Assembly (NCBI RefSeq): GCF_900116555.1
Contig: NZ_FPAT01000004.1
Location: 186,001 to 250,000, forward strand
Length of the DNA stretch: 64,000 nucleotides
Origin: Actinopolyspora lacussalsi subsp. righensis
Lineage (GTDB): Bacteria; Actinomycetota; Actinomycetes; Mycobacteriales; Pseudonocardiaceae
Direction: 5' to 3'
A program made the translations under genes and the position numbers. Within the stretch, counting starts at the first letter, position 1. Each line of letters begins with the position of its first letter. Below are positions 33,101 through 42,427 of this stretch, piece by piece. Under the pieces are notes generated by a model, which was not told the origin of the DNA, did not search any database, and worked only from the letters and a program-made list of their open reading frames with translations.

Positions 33101-34039
33101 TCAACTACTGCCGGGGCCGCTGAGCGACGCGGCCCTGGCTTCGAGCAGCTGGGCGGCGACATCCCTGCCCAGCTGCTCAGCGGCGGTCGTCTCACCAGTG
33201 GCGGATGCGCGCACCAACCTGTTCTCGTCGGTCGCCACCACCCCGCGCATGGACAGCCGGTAAACCACACGGCCGTCGTCGTCGAGGTCCTCCACCACCC
33301 CGGCCAATGCGCCGACGGGCGCAGTACAGCCGGCTTCGAGCGCTGCCAACATGGCGCGCTCGGCGGCCACCGCGACGCGGCTGGCCTCATCGTCCAACAC
33401 GGACTGCAGCAAGTGCTCGGTGTCCACGTCGTCGACGCGACATTCCACCGCCAGCGCGCCCTGAGCGGGTGCGGGCAGCATCTGCAGTGGATCGAGCGAT
33501 TCAGTGATCACCTCAAGCCGGCCCACCCTGGCCAGGCCCGCGCGGGCCAGAACGACGGCGTCCAGCTCGCCGTCGCTCACCTTGCGCATTCGGGTGTCCA
33601 CATTGCCACGAATACCGCGCGTTTCCAGCCCCAGTCCCAGGGCTTCCAGCTGGCTTGCGCGGCGCGGCGAACCGGTCCCCACGACGGAGCCCGGCGGCAG
33701 TTCCCCCAACGTCAGATCGTCCCGTGCCACCAGCGCGTCCCGGGGGTCCTCCCTCGGTGGGACGGCCGCCAGTGCCAGTCGGGGATCGGGCGCGGTGGGC
33801 AGATCCTTGTACGAGTGCACCGCCACATCGACCTCTCCGGCGGCGAGTGCCTCGCGCAACGCGGAGGTGAAAACACCGACACCGATCTCGGTGACCGGGG
33901 CCTGTGACTGGTCACCGGACGTGGCGATCCGGACCAGTTCGGTCGTGTAACCGGCGCGTTCCAACTCCTCGGCGACCATGGAACTCTGCGCCATCGCCAG
34001 CGCACTTCCCCTGGTGCCGATCCGGAGGGTTCTGGTCAA
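33101..34039 (-). CDS. hemC: porphobilinogen deaminase
   Basis: 312 residues. The start is a TTG at 34039 overlapping the hemA stop (TTGA), supported by GGTGAGG 5 nt upstream and by the conserved N-terminus [14 protein letters not shown]. HemC builds hydroxymethylbilane on a dipyrromethane cofactor attached to the cysteine in [15 protein letters not shown]. Also visible are YKDLPTAPD and [13 protein letters not shown]. The rare start may lower its expression relative to its neighbours. Confidence 0.96.
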   Translation of the reverse strand: MTRTLRIGTRGSALAMAQSSMVAEELERAGYTTELVRIATSGDQSQAPVTEIGVGVFTSALREALAAGEVDVAVHSYKDLPTAPDPRLALAAVPPREDPRDALVARDDLTLGELPPGSVVGTGSPRRASQLEALGLGLETRGIRGNVDTRMRKVSDGELDAVVLARAGLARVGRLEVITESLDPLQMLPAPAQGALAVECRVDDVDTEHLLQSVLDDEASRVAVAAERAMLAALEAGCTAPVGALAGVVEDLDDDGRVVYRLSMRGVVATDENRLVRASATGETTAAEQLGRDVAAQLLEARAASLSGPGSS

Positions 34040-35460
34040 CGGTCCTCACCGTCCTGTTCGGAACGATCGCGCGAGACCGCGGCGGCCCTGGGAGGCTGGG
34101 CGTGCGAGACCGAGGTGCGCGTGCCCGACACGGCGTGCTCGCCCTCCTCGACGGCCTGCGGGGTGCCGATGGCCGCGGCGGTTTGCGGATCGAGTTCGAA
34201 TAGCTCACGAAGCGCGTCGGCGTAACCGGAGCCGCCCGGGGCCGACGCCAGTTGTTTGACCCGGACGGTCGGAGCGTGCAGCAGCTTGTCCACCACGCGG
34301 CGGACGGTACGGGCGAGCTCCCCGCGGACGTCCGTGTCGAGCTCGGGCAGCCGGGAGTCCAACCGGAGCAGTTCGGAGTCCACGACCTCCGCCGCGCGCT
34401 TGCGCAACGCGGTCACGGTGGGGGTCACCTCGGCCGAACGCTGCGCGGCCAGGTAGGAGCGGACCTCCTCCGCGATGATGTCGCCCGCCTCCTGCCTGGC
34501 TCCACCACCGTGCTGATCGGCCAGCCTGCGCTGCAGCGACTCCAGGTCCACCACGGTGACGCCCGCCAGCTCGGCCACCTCGGGCTCGATGTCGCGCGGC
34601 AGCCCGAGATCGCAGCACAGCAGCGGTGCGTCCGAGGACCTCTCCGCGAGAGCGCTCGACACGGTGGCGGTGTCGACCACGGCCCCGACGGCTCCGGTGC
34701 AGGTGACAACCAGGTCCGCGTCGCGGATGGCGCCGCTGAGCTCGGAAAGCGCGACCGTGTCGGCCGACAGCCCCTCCGAACGCAGCGACTCGGCCAGCCG
34801 GTCACCGTTGCCGGAGGTGCGGTTGGCGATCACCACCTCGGCGACCCCGAGCCGTTTGAGCTGCGAAGCGGCCAACGCGCCCATCGATCCCGCACCGACC
34901 AGCAGGGCGGAACGGCCCGAAAGGCTCGTCAACACGTTCTCGGCGTCGGACAGCGCCTCGGAGACCACCGAGGCTCCGGCGGCGTCGATGTCGGTCTCGG
35001 AGTGCACCCGTTTGCCGACCCGGAGCGCCTGCTGCGCCAACTCGTGCAGTGTCTTGCCGACCGTCTCGGCCTCGTCGGCGTCGCTGTACGCCTGCCGCAG
35101 CTGCCCGAGGATCTGGGCCTCGCCGACGACCATCGAGTCCAGCCCGGCGGCGACGGAGAACAGGTGCTCGACGACGGCTCCGGCGTAGTGCACGTAGAGG
35201 TGGTCGGCCAGTTCGCTGAACTCGACCCCGGCGTGCCTGGAAAGCACCGAGGTGACGTCGTCGAGACCACCGTGGAAGGTTTCGGTCACCGCGTAGACCT
35301 CCACGCGGTTGCACGTGGCCACCAGCATCGCCTCGCAGATGTGCTCGCTGCGAAGCAGCTCGTGCAGCAGCTTGCCGACGTCGTCGGCACCGACCGCCAT
35401 GCGTTCGAGCATTCGTACCGGGGAACTGTTGTGCGACAGACCGACGGTGAGCAGATTCAC
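34036..35460 (-). CDS. hemA: glutamyl-tRNA reductase
   Basis: 474 residues from GTG 35460, which overlaps the rex stop. The catalytic cysteine is C50 in [13 protein letters not shown], as in the family. The NADPH domain shows [20 protein letters not shown], and a dimerisation domain follows. HemA commits glutamyl-tRNA to tetrapyrrole synthesis. Its coupling to rex implies redox control of haem supply. Confidence 0.97.
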   Translation of the reverse strand: MNLLTVGLSHNSSPVRMLERMAVGADDVGKLLHELLRSEHICEAMLVATCNRVEVYAVTETFHGGLDDVTSVLSRHAGVEFSELADHLYVHYAGAVVEHLFSVAAGLDSMVVGEAQILGQLRQAYSDADEAETVGKTLHELAQQALRVGKRVHSETDIDAAGASVVSEALSDAENVLTSLSGRSALLVGAGSMGALAASQLKRLGVAEVVIANRTSGNGDRLAESLRSEGLSADTVALSELSGAIRDADLVVTCTGAVGAVVDTATVSSALAERSSDAPLLCCDLGLPRDIEPEVAELAGVTVVDLESLQRRLADQHGGGARQEAGDIIAEEVRSYLAAQRSAEVTPTVTALRKRAAEVVDSELLRLDSRLPELDTDVRGELARTVRRVVDKLLHAPTVRVKQLASAPGGSGYADALRELFELDPQTAAAIGTPQAVEEGEHAVSGTRTSVSHAQPPRAAAVSRDRSEQDGEDR

Positions 35461-36305
35461 GGCCGAACCACCATCCCGTCCACCGGGCTGATCCCGGTGT
35501 TCACATCACGATTTTCCGACTGGGGCGCCCCGGTCGCCGCGTGCTCGGAGTCGGTGGAGTCGGGGGTTTCCTGACTCCGCCGGGCCACGTGGAAGGACAG
35601 GATCTGCATCTCCACGGCGAGATCGACCTTGCGCACCTCGACCTCCTCGGGGACCTGCAGAACCACGGGCGCGAAATTCAGGATGCACCGAACCCCCGCC
35701 TTGACCAACCGGTCACAGACGTCCTGGGCACCTTTCGCGGGAGTGGCTATGGCGCCGATGGTCACGTCCCGTTCGGCACACACCCGGGGAATGTCGTCGA
35801 CGTGGTCGACCGGGATGCCGCCGACGGGAACCCCCATCAGGTCGGGATCGAGATCGAACAGCGCCGCGACGGGAAAGCCCCGGCTGGGAAAACCACCGTA
35901 GTTCGCCAGTGCGTGTCCCAGGTTGCCGATACCGATCACCGCGACCCTGTTCTGCTGGGTCAACCCCAGGGTGCGTTCGATCTGCCCGATGAGTACGGCG
36001 ACCTCGTAGCCGACTCCCCTGGTGCCGTAGGAGCCTATGTAGGAGAGATCCTTGCGGAGCTTCGCCGAGTTCACACCGGCCGCGACGGCCAGCTCCTCGC
36101 TGGAGACGGTGTGCACCTCCCGCTCGTGGAGACCGGAAAGCACACGCAGGTACACCGCGAGCCGTGCCACGGCCGCTTCCGGGATCGACCTGGCGCGATC
36201 CTGCGGCTCGGGGATGCTCACCCCTTCCGACTCCGACGACCGCGATTCCGCCGTGCTCGCGGCTTTCGCCTCGCCGTCTCGCACGTCGTCTCCGTGCGCC
36301 GTCAC
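35457..36305 (-). CDS. rex: redox-sensing repressor Rex
   Basis: 282 residues from GTG 36305 with AGGGAG upstream. The N-terminal winged helix ([20 protein letters not shown], then [12 protein letters not shown]) and the Rossmann NAD(H)-binding domain ([19 protein letters not shown]) are complete. The first ~45 residues and the tail beyond residue 250 are acidic extensions. Rex represses respiratory and haem genes until NADH rises. A near-perfect Rex operator lies 216 bp upstream at 36521. Confidence 0.96.
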   Translation of the reverse strand: MTAHGDDVRDGEAKAASTAESRSSESEGVSIPEPQDRARSIPEAAVARLAVYLRVLSGLHEREVHTVSSEELAVAAGVNSAKLRKDLSYIGSYGTRGVGYEVAVLIGQIERTLGLTQQNRVAVIGIGNLGHALANYGGFPSRGFPVAALFDLDPDLMGVPVGGIPVDHVDDIPRVCAERDVTIGAIATPAKGAQDVCDRLVKAGVRCILNFAPVVLQVPEEVEVRKVDLAVEMQILSFHVARRSQETPDSTDSEHAATGAPQSENRDVNTGISPVDGMVVRP

Positions 36306-36902
36306 GCTGGATCTCCCTCGAGCTGCCTGCTGTTGCTTTCGTCGGTGGCCGGAGGAAGCGCGAACCGGTGGTCGCCCCGTTGGACAACGTGACGACCGGT
36401 TGGACGCAGCACCGACCACGAAGGGGTGACTTCCGGGGGCGCGTACCAACGCCACCAGTAATCGCGTGCGGAGATTCCGCGGAACGAGTCCGGCAACACG
36501 ACACCGCCCACCGTAGCTATTTGTGAACACATGCACAAAGTCGACCCGGCCCGTAGTAACGAGCCCCACAACCATCCGAACGCCCTACCGGACACGGGGC
36601 CGAATTCTCGGGCTGTCGCCGGGCTCGACCGTGCTGTCGTGGACCCGCCGACCCGATCGTCCGTTCCCCCGGCTTCCCGAAGGACCCGCGGGTGGGCACC
36701 AGTTCCGGATCCGGTCCGACCGGACCGAGCCGTGGAACAGGTACTGAACACATCCTCCCCGACAGCCCCCCGAGGTGCCAAAACGAGTGGTCTGCGGGCC
36801 GCGACGCCTTCGAGAGGACCTGAACGAGGAGCTCCGACGACACCGGTGGCACGTGGTTCGGAAGGGGTCGCGGCGATCCGGTTTCAGCGGGCCGTCCCGA
36901 TC
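36306..36902. other. rex upstream region
   Basis: A 597-bp gap that holds the Rex operator (36521-36538) and presumably the promoter of the rex-hemACD operon. No gene in either direction is convincing; leftward frames around 36302-36781 lack a credible start or family. Confidence 0.45.
36521..36538. promoter_or_regulatory. Rex operator
   Basis: TTGTGAACACATGCACAA matches the actinobacterial Rex site TTGTGAA-N4-TTCACAA at all but one symmetrical position. Rex autoregulation and control of hemACD are expected from it. Confidence 0.9.
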
Positions 36903-37154
36903 TCAGCGGGCCAGCGCGGCGCGCAGCCGCTGCGGCTCCACCTTCCAGAATCCGTGCTCGACGCCGTCGACGAGTATCACCGGGACCCTGTCGCCGTACT
37001 CCGCCCTGAGCTCGGCGTCGGCGTCGACGTCCGAGGTGCTCCAGGAGACCCCCATCTCGGAGCACACGCCGTCGATCTCGGCCGCGGCGGTGTCACAGGC
37101 GGGACAGTCCCGCCGAACGAGCAGCGTCACCTCGTGCGTGGCCGTCTCGGACAC
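36903..37154 (-). CDS. glutaredoxin-like protein
   Basis: 83 residues from GTG 37154 (GAGGGGG upstream; a GTG at 37187 is an alternative). A thioredoxin-fold domain with redox motif CPAC (RRDCPACDTA), cis-proline DRVPVILVDG, and FWKVEPQRLRAAL. It corresponds in place to Rv0508 of M. tuberculosis, upstream of hemA. A mycothiol-linked redox role is possible because mshA is present. Confidence 0.9.
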   Translation of the reverse strand: MSETATHEVTLLVRRDCPACDTAAAEIDGVCSEMGVSWSTSDVDADAELRAEYGDRVPVILVDGVEHGFWKVEPQRLRAALAR

Positions 37155-37459
37155 CGGTACCCCCTCGTCTCGAAGTTTCGCGGACACGATCGTCCGTCAC
37201 GGGTGATTGTCCATCCCACTGCCGATCCGAACGGCTCCGGCTCACCCGGTGAGCGGGGAGAACGGCGGATCGCGGGTGGTGGAAATCACCGGAATCCGCG
37301 CGCGGAGGACGAGGGCAGGCGGGGGCTCCGGGGAATCGGTATCAATTCGACCCCCGAATGCACTACCTACCCGGCAGTAACAAGACGTATGCTGCCGATC
37401 CTGACAACCGATTCCCGACGAGGCTCGCACGATCACACCGAAGACTCCAGGGACCAGAA

Positions 37460-38209
37460 ATGCTTCAGGCAACGGTGCAACATCAGCGAACGCCGCGACT
37501 CCCCCCTGCACGCCACGAGGCGCGCCAGCAGTCGTCAGCAGCCCCGTTACGCGAGGAGCCCTCGGTGGCACGGGAGCCGACACCGGCCGAGGAATCACGG
37601 CTACCCGCCGAACCACCGTCACCGCTCCCGGCCGTGCCGGAGCCCGGTGAGCCCGACGGCTGGAGCCACGTGCGCGCCGCGCAGGACGGTGACAACCAGG
37701 CGTTCGGCAGGCTCTACGACCAGTACGCGCACCTGGTCTACCGGTACGTGCTGCTGCGGGTCAGCGACCACTGCCTCGCGGAGGACATCACCAGCGAGAC
37801 CTTCGCCCGAGCGTTGCGGCGGATAGCCTCGGTGAGCTACCAGGGACGCGATGTCGCCGCCTGGTTCATCACCATCGCCAAGAACCTGCTGCTGGACCAC
37901 ATCAAGTCCAGCCGCAACAAGCTGGAGGTCCCGCTCGCCGATCCGAGCGAGGCCAACAGCGGCGGCACCCCGCAACAACCGACGGGACCGGAACAGCACG
38001 TGCTGGCCGAAGCGGCCCACCACGAACTGATGGACTGCGTCCGCAGGCTCAACCCGGATCAGCGGGAGTGCATCAGGCTGCGCTTCCTGCTGGGCCTGTC
38101 GGTGACCGAGACGGCCGGTGTCATGAATCGCAACGAGGGAGCGGTGAAGGCACTGCAGCACCGGGCGATACGCAGACTGGCGCAGCTGCTGCCGGACGAT
38201 CCGCGCTGA
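37460..38209 (+). CDS. bldN: BldN-family ECF sigma factor
   Basis: 249 residues; AGGGA precedes ATG 37460. The first ~75 residues are Pro/Ala-rich and not conserved. Sigma region 2 follows (FGRLYDQYAHLVYRYVLLRV, ITSETFARALRRI) and region 4 (LNPDQRECIRLRFLLGLSVT, then NRNEGAVKALQHRAIRRL). Position beside the rex-hem genes and the extended N-terminus are as in Streptomyces bldN, which controls aerial hyphae and chaplin genes, and whose long N-terminus is a pro-sequence removed by proteolysis. I saw no anti-sigma gene adjacent. Confidence 0.85.
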   Translation: MLQATVQHQRTPRLPPARHEARQQSSAAPLREEPSVAREPTPAEESRLPAEPPSPLPAVPEPGEPDGWSHVRAAQDGDNQAFGRLYDQYAHLVYRYVLLRVSDHCLAEDITSETFARALRRIASVSYQGRDVAAWFITIAKNLLLDHIKSSRNKLEVPLADPSEANSGGTPQQPTGPEQHVLAEAAHHELMDCVRRLNPDQRECIRLRFLLGLSVTETAGVMNRNEGAVKALQHRAIRRLAQLLPDDPR

Positions 38210-38546
38210 GACCGCCCCGCCGATACGGCGGCAGGCGAACCCTGAGGGCCGCGGAAATCGCGGACGACCACCTCGCTCCGCGGAGCGAGACACACCCCGC
38301 CACTGCCACCGGCACCACCGCGACCGAGCCCGGACGGCCACACTCGTACGGCCACGGGGCAGGACGACGCGAACTCGCGATCACTCCCACCGTTGGAACG
38401 ACGCCGCCCCCGACTGGGTCAACACCGAAAACGGACAATACATCTAAGCTAGGAATGCTGGTGGTGGGCAACAGCACGAGAGCGGGTCCCACCGCTCGCG
38501 GACCAGCAGCGAACGGACGACTCCGGAGGGACCGGGAGGCGCGGCG
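38210..38546. other. gap between bldN and HAD gene
   Basis: 337 bp with no supported gene. An AT-rich patch (ACATCTAAGCTAGGAATG near 38441-38458) may hold a promoter for the HAD gene. Confidence 0.35.
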
Positions 38547-39500
38547 GTGCCGACACGGCCAGGCTCAGCCGAGGAAACCAACGACGGGGACCAGCACGAC
38601 AACGTGTCCGAACCACGGGAGCCGGAGCTGGCGGACGCCCCGGACAGCGCCGAAGTCGCGGGACGCGCTTCGGCGGAGGCGGCTGTCACCACGACCTCGG
38701 ACGACGAGAACACGGCGACATCGCCGGATCTCACCGCGGCCGCGTTCTTCGACGTGGACAACACGATGATGATGGGGGCGTCACTGTTCCACTTCGCCAG
38801 GGGTCTGGCGGCTCGGAAGTTCGTCCGAGCGGGGGATCTGGCCGGGTTCGCCTGGCAACAGATCAAGTTCCGCATCGGGGGCGCGGAGAACGCGACGGAT
38901 CTGCAATCCAGCCGGGAGCAGGCGCTCTCGTTCGTCGCGGGCCGCGATGTCTCGGACCTCGAAGGACTCAGCGAGGAGATCTACGACGAACTGATGGCCG
39001 ACCGGATCTGGGCGGGCACCAGGGCACTGGCCCAGATGCATCTCGACGCGGGCCAGCGGGTGTGGCTGGTGACGGCGACTCCGGTGGAGCTGGCGCAGGT
39101 AATGGCACGCAGGCTCGGGCTGACCGGTGCTCTCGGCACCGTCGCCGAACACGAGCGGGGTGTCTACACCGGCAAACTCGTGGGGGAGATGCTGCACGGC
39201 GGCGCGAAGGCACACGCGGTACGGGCACTGGCGGCCAGCGAGGGGCTGGATCTGCGCCGCTGCACCGCGTACTCGGACTCGGCCAACGACGTTCCGATGT
39301 TGTCGGTGGTGGGAACGGCCGTGGCCGTCAATCCGGACCAGCGGCTGCGCGAGACGGCACGCGCGCGCGGCTGGGACATCCGTGACTTCCGAACCGGCCG
39401 CAAGGCCGCGCGGATCGGGGCCCGTTCCGTACTGGGGATGGGGGCGTTGGGAGCGGGACTGGCCGCGGGAGTCGCGTTCCGCCGCAGGGATCGTTCCTGA
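38547..39500 (+). CDS. HAD-IB family phosphatase
   Basis: 317 residues from GTG 38547. After an acidic N-terminus the HAD motifs are clear: [11 protein letters not shown] (motif I, with the nucleophile Asp), [20 protein letters not shown] (motif II Thr), the conserved Lys in [13 protein letters not shown], and [12 protein letters not shown] (motif IV). The C-terminus has a short Gly/Ala-rich helix. Related to SerB-like/CicA phosphatases; M. tuberculosis serB1 (Rv0505c) occupies the corresponding place. Confidence 0.9.
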   Translation: MPTRPGSAEETNDGDQHDNVSEPREPELADAPDSAEVAGRASAEAAVTTTSDDENTATSPDLTAAAFFDVDNTMMMGASLFHFARGLAARKFVRAGDLAGFAWQQIKFRIGGAENATDLQSSREQALSFVAGRDVSDLEGLSEEIYDELMADRIWAGTRALAQMHLDAGQRVWLVTATPVELAQVMARRLGLTGALGTVAEHERGVYTGKLVGEMLHGGAKAHAVRALAASEGLDLRRCTAYSDSANDVPMLSVVGTAVAVNPDQRLRETARARGWDIRDFRTGRKAARIGARSVLGMGALGAGLAAGVAFRRRDRS

Positions 39501-39629
39501 CCGGCCGATCGAGTGGTTCACCGGCCCACCCGGTAGTCCGGTGCGCCGACCACGTGAGGAGCCGGCCAGTCGCGCGAGCGGCCCGCTACCCGAACGACCT
39601 GCCACACGAACGGACAGCGTCCCCGGGGC

Positions 39630-40112
39630 TCAATCATGGGCCCGCGCCGCCCACACCCCGAGCAGGCAGCCCACGCCCAGACCGCAGAGCGTGCCGCCGA
39701 GCACGAGACCGATCGGCACACGGTGCCGACTCGTCGACGACGACGGACTCGGCGGGTTCACCGGTTCCGGGACGAGCACCTCACCCTCGCCGGTTCCCCG
39801 GTCCGAACCGGACTCGACCACCTGCCGGTGCTGCCGCGAAACCGTCCACCGCGCACGTTCCCGGTGCGCCGCTTCCCACAGCGCCAGCACACCTTCGTGA
39901 TCGGCCTCCACCGCCCGACAGAAGGCCAGCACCGCCTGATAGGGCGGCAGACTCCTACCGCTGAGATAGCGCCCCCACGAGGACTTGCTGTAGTTCGTCC
40001 GTTCCCCCAGCGCCGCCAACGTGAGTCCGCTGCGCGCCCGAAGTCTTCGCAACTGAGCCACGAGCTCGTCGGTCCCCACCGTCTCAGCGCTCCGATCACC
40101 CTGTCGTGACAT
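39630..40112 (-). CDS. HTH protein with C-terminal membrane helix
   Basis: 160 residues; AGAGGACCGGAG precedes the ATG. An XRE-type helix-turn-helix (LVAQLRRLRARSGLTLAAL, then SKSSWGRYLSGRSLPPYQAV) is followed by a charged linker and a single transmembrane segment (VPIGLVLGGTLCGLGVGCLL). Membrane-tethered HTH regulators of this layout are common in Streptomyces. Targets unknown. Confidence 0.85.
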   Translation of the reverse strand: MSRQGDRSAETVGTDELVAQLRRLRARSGLTLAALGERTNYSKSSWGRYLSGRSLPPYQAVLAFCRAVEADHEGVLALWEAAHRERARWTVSRQHRQVVESGSDRGTGEGEVLVPEPVNPPSPSSSTSRHRVPIGLVLGGTLCGLGVGCLLGVWAARAHD

Positions 40113-40476
40113 GCTCCGGTCCTCTCGTGACGGTCGTACGCACCTGAATCGACGCGGTGTGACAAACCGTTCGGCGGTTGCCGCGATCACGGATGACTCT
40201 AGACGGTGTGTCCCGTTTCGACAGTGCTTCAGCGCGGCGAACACCCCGGCTTCGTTCGCCGTCCCGCACGGTCCGGAAATTCCCGTCAGTTCCCACAGCC
40301 CTGGTCGCGGGGACGGGACACCGCGATGATTCCGGAACGACAACTTCGCCGGGCGACGACCGTGTTCCGACACGTCTCCTTCCGACGAGCGGAGGTGGAT
40401 CGGTCCACCTCCCGCGTCCGAGGCGCGGTGCTCGCCGCGAACACGCCCGGCTTTCCGCTCGTTCGGAAAGGAATCC

Positions 40477-41775
40477 ATGCGCAAGTCAGGTTTACCCAAG
40501 GTGGGGGTGCGGCACCTGCTGGCCGGGTTGTTCGCGCTGCTCATAGCGGCCACGGGCGCGGTCGCGGCCCCCGGCCAGTCGGCGGCGGCGCCCAGCCTGT
40601 CGGTTCGCGAGGTTCAGCAGGACCTCGCGGGGCTCGGTTACCTGCCCTGGGCGGGTGTGGACGGTATCGACGGTCCGCAGACCTCCGGGGCCATCACCAA
40701 GTTCCAGTCCTCGCAGTGCCTCGCGGTGGACGGCATCGCCGGCCCCGACACGACCACCGCGTTGATGGACAAGGTCAAGGAGGTCCAACGAGCGGCCCAC
40801 ACCACCGCCGACGGTGTCTACGGACTGTGGACGCTCCAGAGCGTCGAGCGTTATCAGCTCGAGCACAACCTCACCTACGACGGCATCGCCGGGCCACAGA
40901 CCATGAGCTCGATGGGGATCGAGCGGCGGAAGGGCTGTTCCGACGACGTCCAGGGGTTGCCCTACCCCTCCTCGTACACCCATCAGGTGCAGTGGAACCT
41001 GGCGGGAATGGGTTACCTGCCGTGGAGCGGGATCGACGGCATCGTCGGGCCGCAGACGCGTTCGGCGACCATGGAGTTCCAGCGGGACGCCTGCATCTCC
41101 ACCGACGCGATCGCGGGCCCGGTGACCGGTGACCACCTGAGCCAGCAGATCACGGAGATCCAGCGAGCCGCGGGAACCGCCGTCGACGGTGCCTACGGCC
41201 CGAACACCCGCGCCGCGGTCGAGGACTACCAGAGCGCTCACGGCCTGGCCGTGGACGGCATGGCCGGGCCGAACACCATGAACGAGATGGGCATCGCCCG
41301 GGTGATGTGCGACCAGTCCTCCGGAGACCCGACTCCTCCGGCCGACGGGTCGACGCGGGAGCAGATCGTGTCGATCGCCGCGGGCGAGCACGGCTACCAG
41401 GAATACGGCACGAACTGCCAGAAGTACGACGACTGGTGCGCCGCGTGGTGCGCCCGGTTCGGCACCTGGGTGTGGCAGAACGCGGGGGTCGACGTACCGA
41501 CCTACTGGTTCACCGGGGACTGGTACCGCTGGGGACTGGGCAACGGGCACTCCGTGCCCGCCTCGCAGGGTTTCTCCAACATCAAGCCGGGTGACGCGGT
41601 CTTCTGGGGATCAGGGCCGTCGAACACCTCGACCAGCTATCACGTGGACCTCGTCGAGTCGGTCAACGCGGACGGCACGTTGAACCTCATCGGCGGCAAC
41701 GTTTCCGACGCCGTCAGCCGCAAGTACAACGTGGACCCGTACTCGAGCGACATCTACGGCTACACCAGCCCGTAA
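40477..41775 (+). CDS. secreted peptidoglycan-binding CHAP protein
   Basis: 432 residues with an N-terminal signal peptide (LLAGLFALLIAATGAVAAPG). Four peptidoglycan-binding type 1 repeats follow (near residues 45, 100, 170 and 225), each with DG(I/V)xGPxT, for example VDGIDGPQT and VDGAYGPNT. The C-terminal CHAP domain has its cysteine in DDWCAAWCARF and histidine in YHVDLVESV. CHAP enzymes cleave peptidoglycan amide or peptide bonds. Probably a wall-remodelling hydrolase. AAAGGA stands before the ATG. Confidence 0.9.
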   Translation: MRKSGLPKVGVRHLLAGLFALLIAATGAVAAPGQSAAAPSLSVREVQQDLAGLGYLPWAGVDGIDGPQTSGAITKFQSSQCLAVDGIAGPDTTTALMDKVKEVQRAAHTTADGVYGLWTLQSVERYQLEHNLTYDGIAGPQTMSSMGIERRKGCSDDVQGLPYPSSYTHQVQWNLAGMGYLPWSGIDGIVGPQTRSATMEFQRDACISTDAIAGPVTGDHLSQQITEIQRAAGTAVDGAYGPNTRAAVEDYQSAHGLAVDGMAGPNTMNEMGIARVMCDQSSGDPTPPADGSTREQIVSIAAGEHGYQEYGTNCQKYDDWCAAWCARFGTWVWQNAGVDVPTYWFTGDWYRWGLGNGHSVPASQGFSNIKPGDAVFWGSGPSNTSTSYHVDLVESVNADGTLNLIGGNVSDAVSRKYNVDPYSSDIYGYTSP

Positions 41776-41902
41776 CCGGTCGAGGTGTTCTCGCGCCGTG
41801 CGAGGAACCACCGGCTGACCGCGAACCGGACCCGATCGGCTCCGTCACCGGTGGGCCTCGCACGGCCCCCATCCACCGAGTCCCATGATTGGCAGGAAAT
41901 CG

Positions 41903-42319
41903 ATGCCACGAGCGACGAACGGCACTAACCGAGCTCTCAAGGCGCTCGGCCTCGCCGCGGCCTCGGCCACGGCCGCACTGGCGTTCCCACTCACCGCCAC
42001 TGCCGCGACCACGGCGATCCCGAGCTGCACCACCACCGACGGGGTGATCCCGGCGAGCTCCAGCGGCTCCCACCACTGCGTGATGGGGGTGGGTAACGGA
42101 GGTTCGCCCGTGACCGCGCTGCAGCGTTCACTGCGCGCCTGCGAGGGACAGTCCATCGCGGTGGACGGAATCTACGGTCCCGCTACCCGAAACGCGGTGT
42201 TGAACGTGCAGCGGCGAGCCGGGATCTCGCAGGACGGCGTTTACGGGCCCCAGACCCGCAACGCGATGAGCTGGCACGTGGGCGCCGACTGCGTCAGCTA
42301 CCAGTACGGCTGGGGCTGA
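41903..42319 (+). CDS. secreted peptidoglycan-binding protein
   Basis: 138 residues from ATG 41903 (CAGGAA upstream; 41885 also possible). Signal peptide (ALGLAAASATAALAFPLTAT), then peptidoglycan-binding repeats IYGPATRNAVLNVQRRAGIS and VYGPQTRNAM. It has no catalytic domain. It lies 127 bp after the CHAP protein and is likely a companion wall-binding protein. Confidence 0.85.
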   Translation: MPRATNGTNRALKALGLAAASATAALAFPLTATAATTAIPSCTTTDGVIPASSSGSHHCVMGVGNGGSPVTALQRSLRACEGQSIAVDGIYGPATRNAVLNVQRRAGISQDGVYGPQTRNAMSWHVGADCVSYQYGWG

Positions 42320-42338
42320 CGGATCCCTTCCGATTTTC

Positions 42339-42365
42339 GGTCTCCCGGGGGAGCCCCGGGAGACC
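42339..42365. terminator. strong bidirectional terminator
   Basis: GGTCTCCCGGGG and CCCCGGGAGACC form a perfect 12-bp stem around GAG, between the convergent wall-binding and GGDEF-EAL genes. Confidence 0.85.
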
Positions 42366-42427
42366 GAGCGGGCCGCGCGTATCGGGGATCGCTCCACAGG
42401 CCCGGCTGACCGATTCGATCGTTCCGA

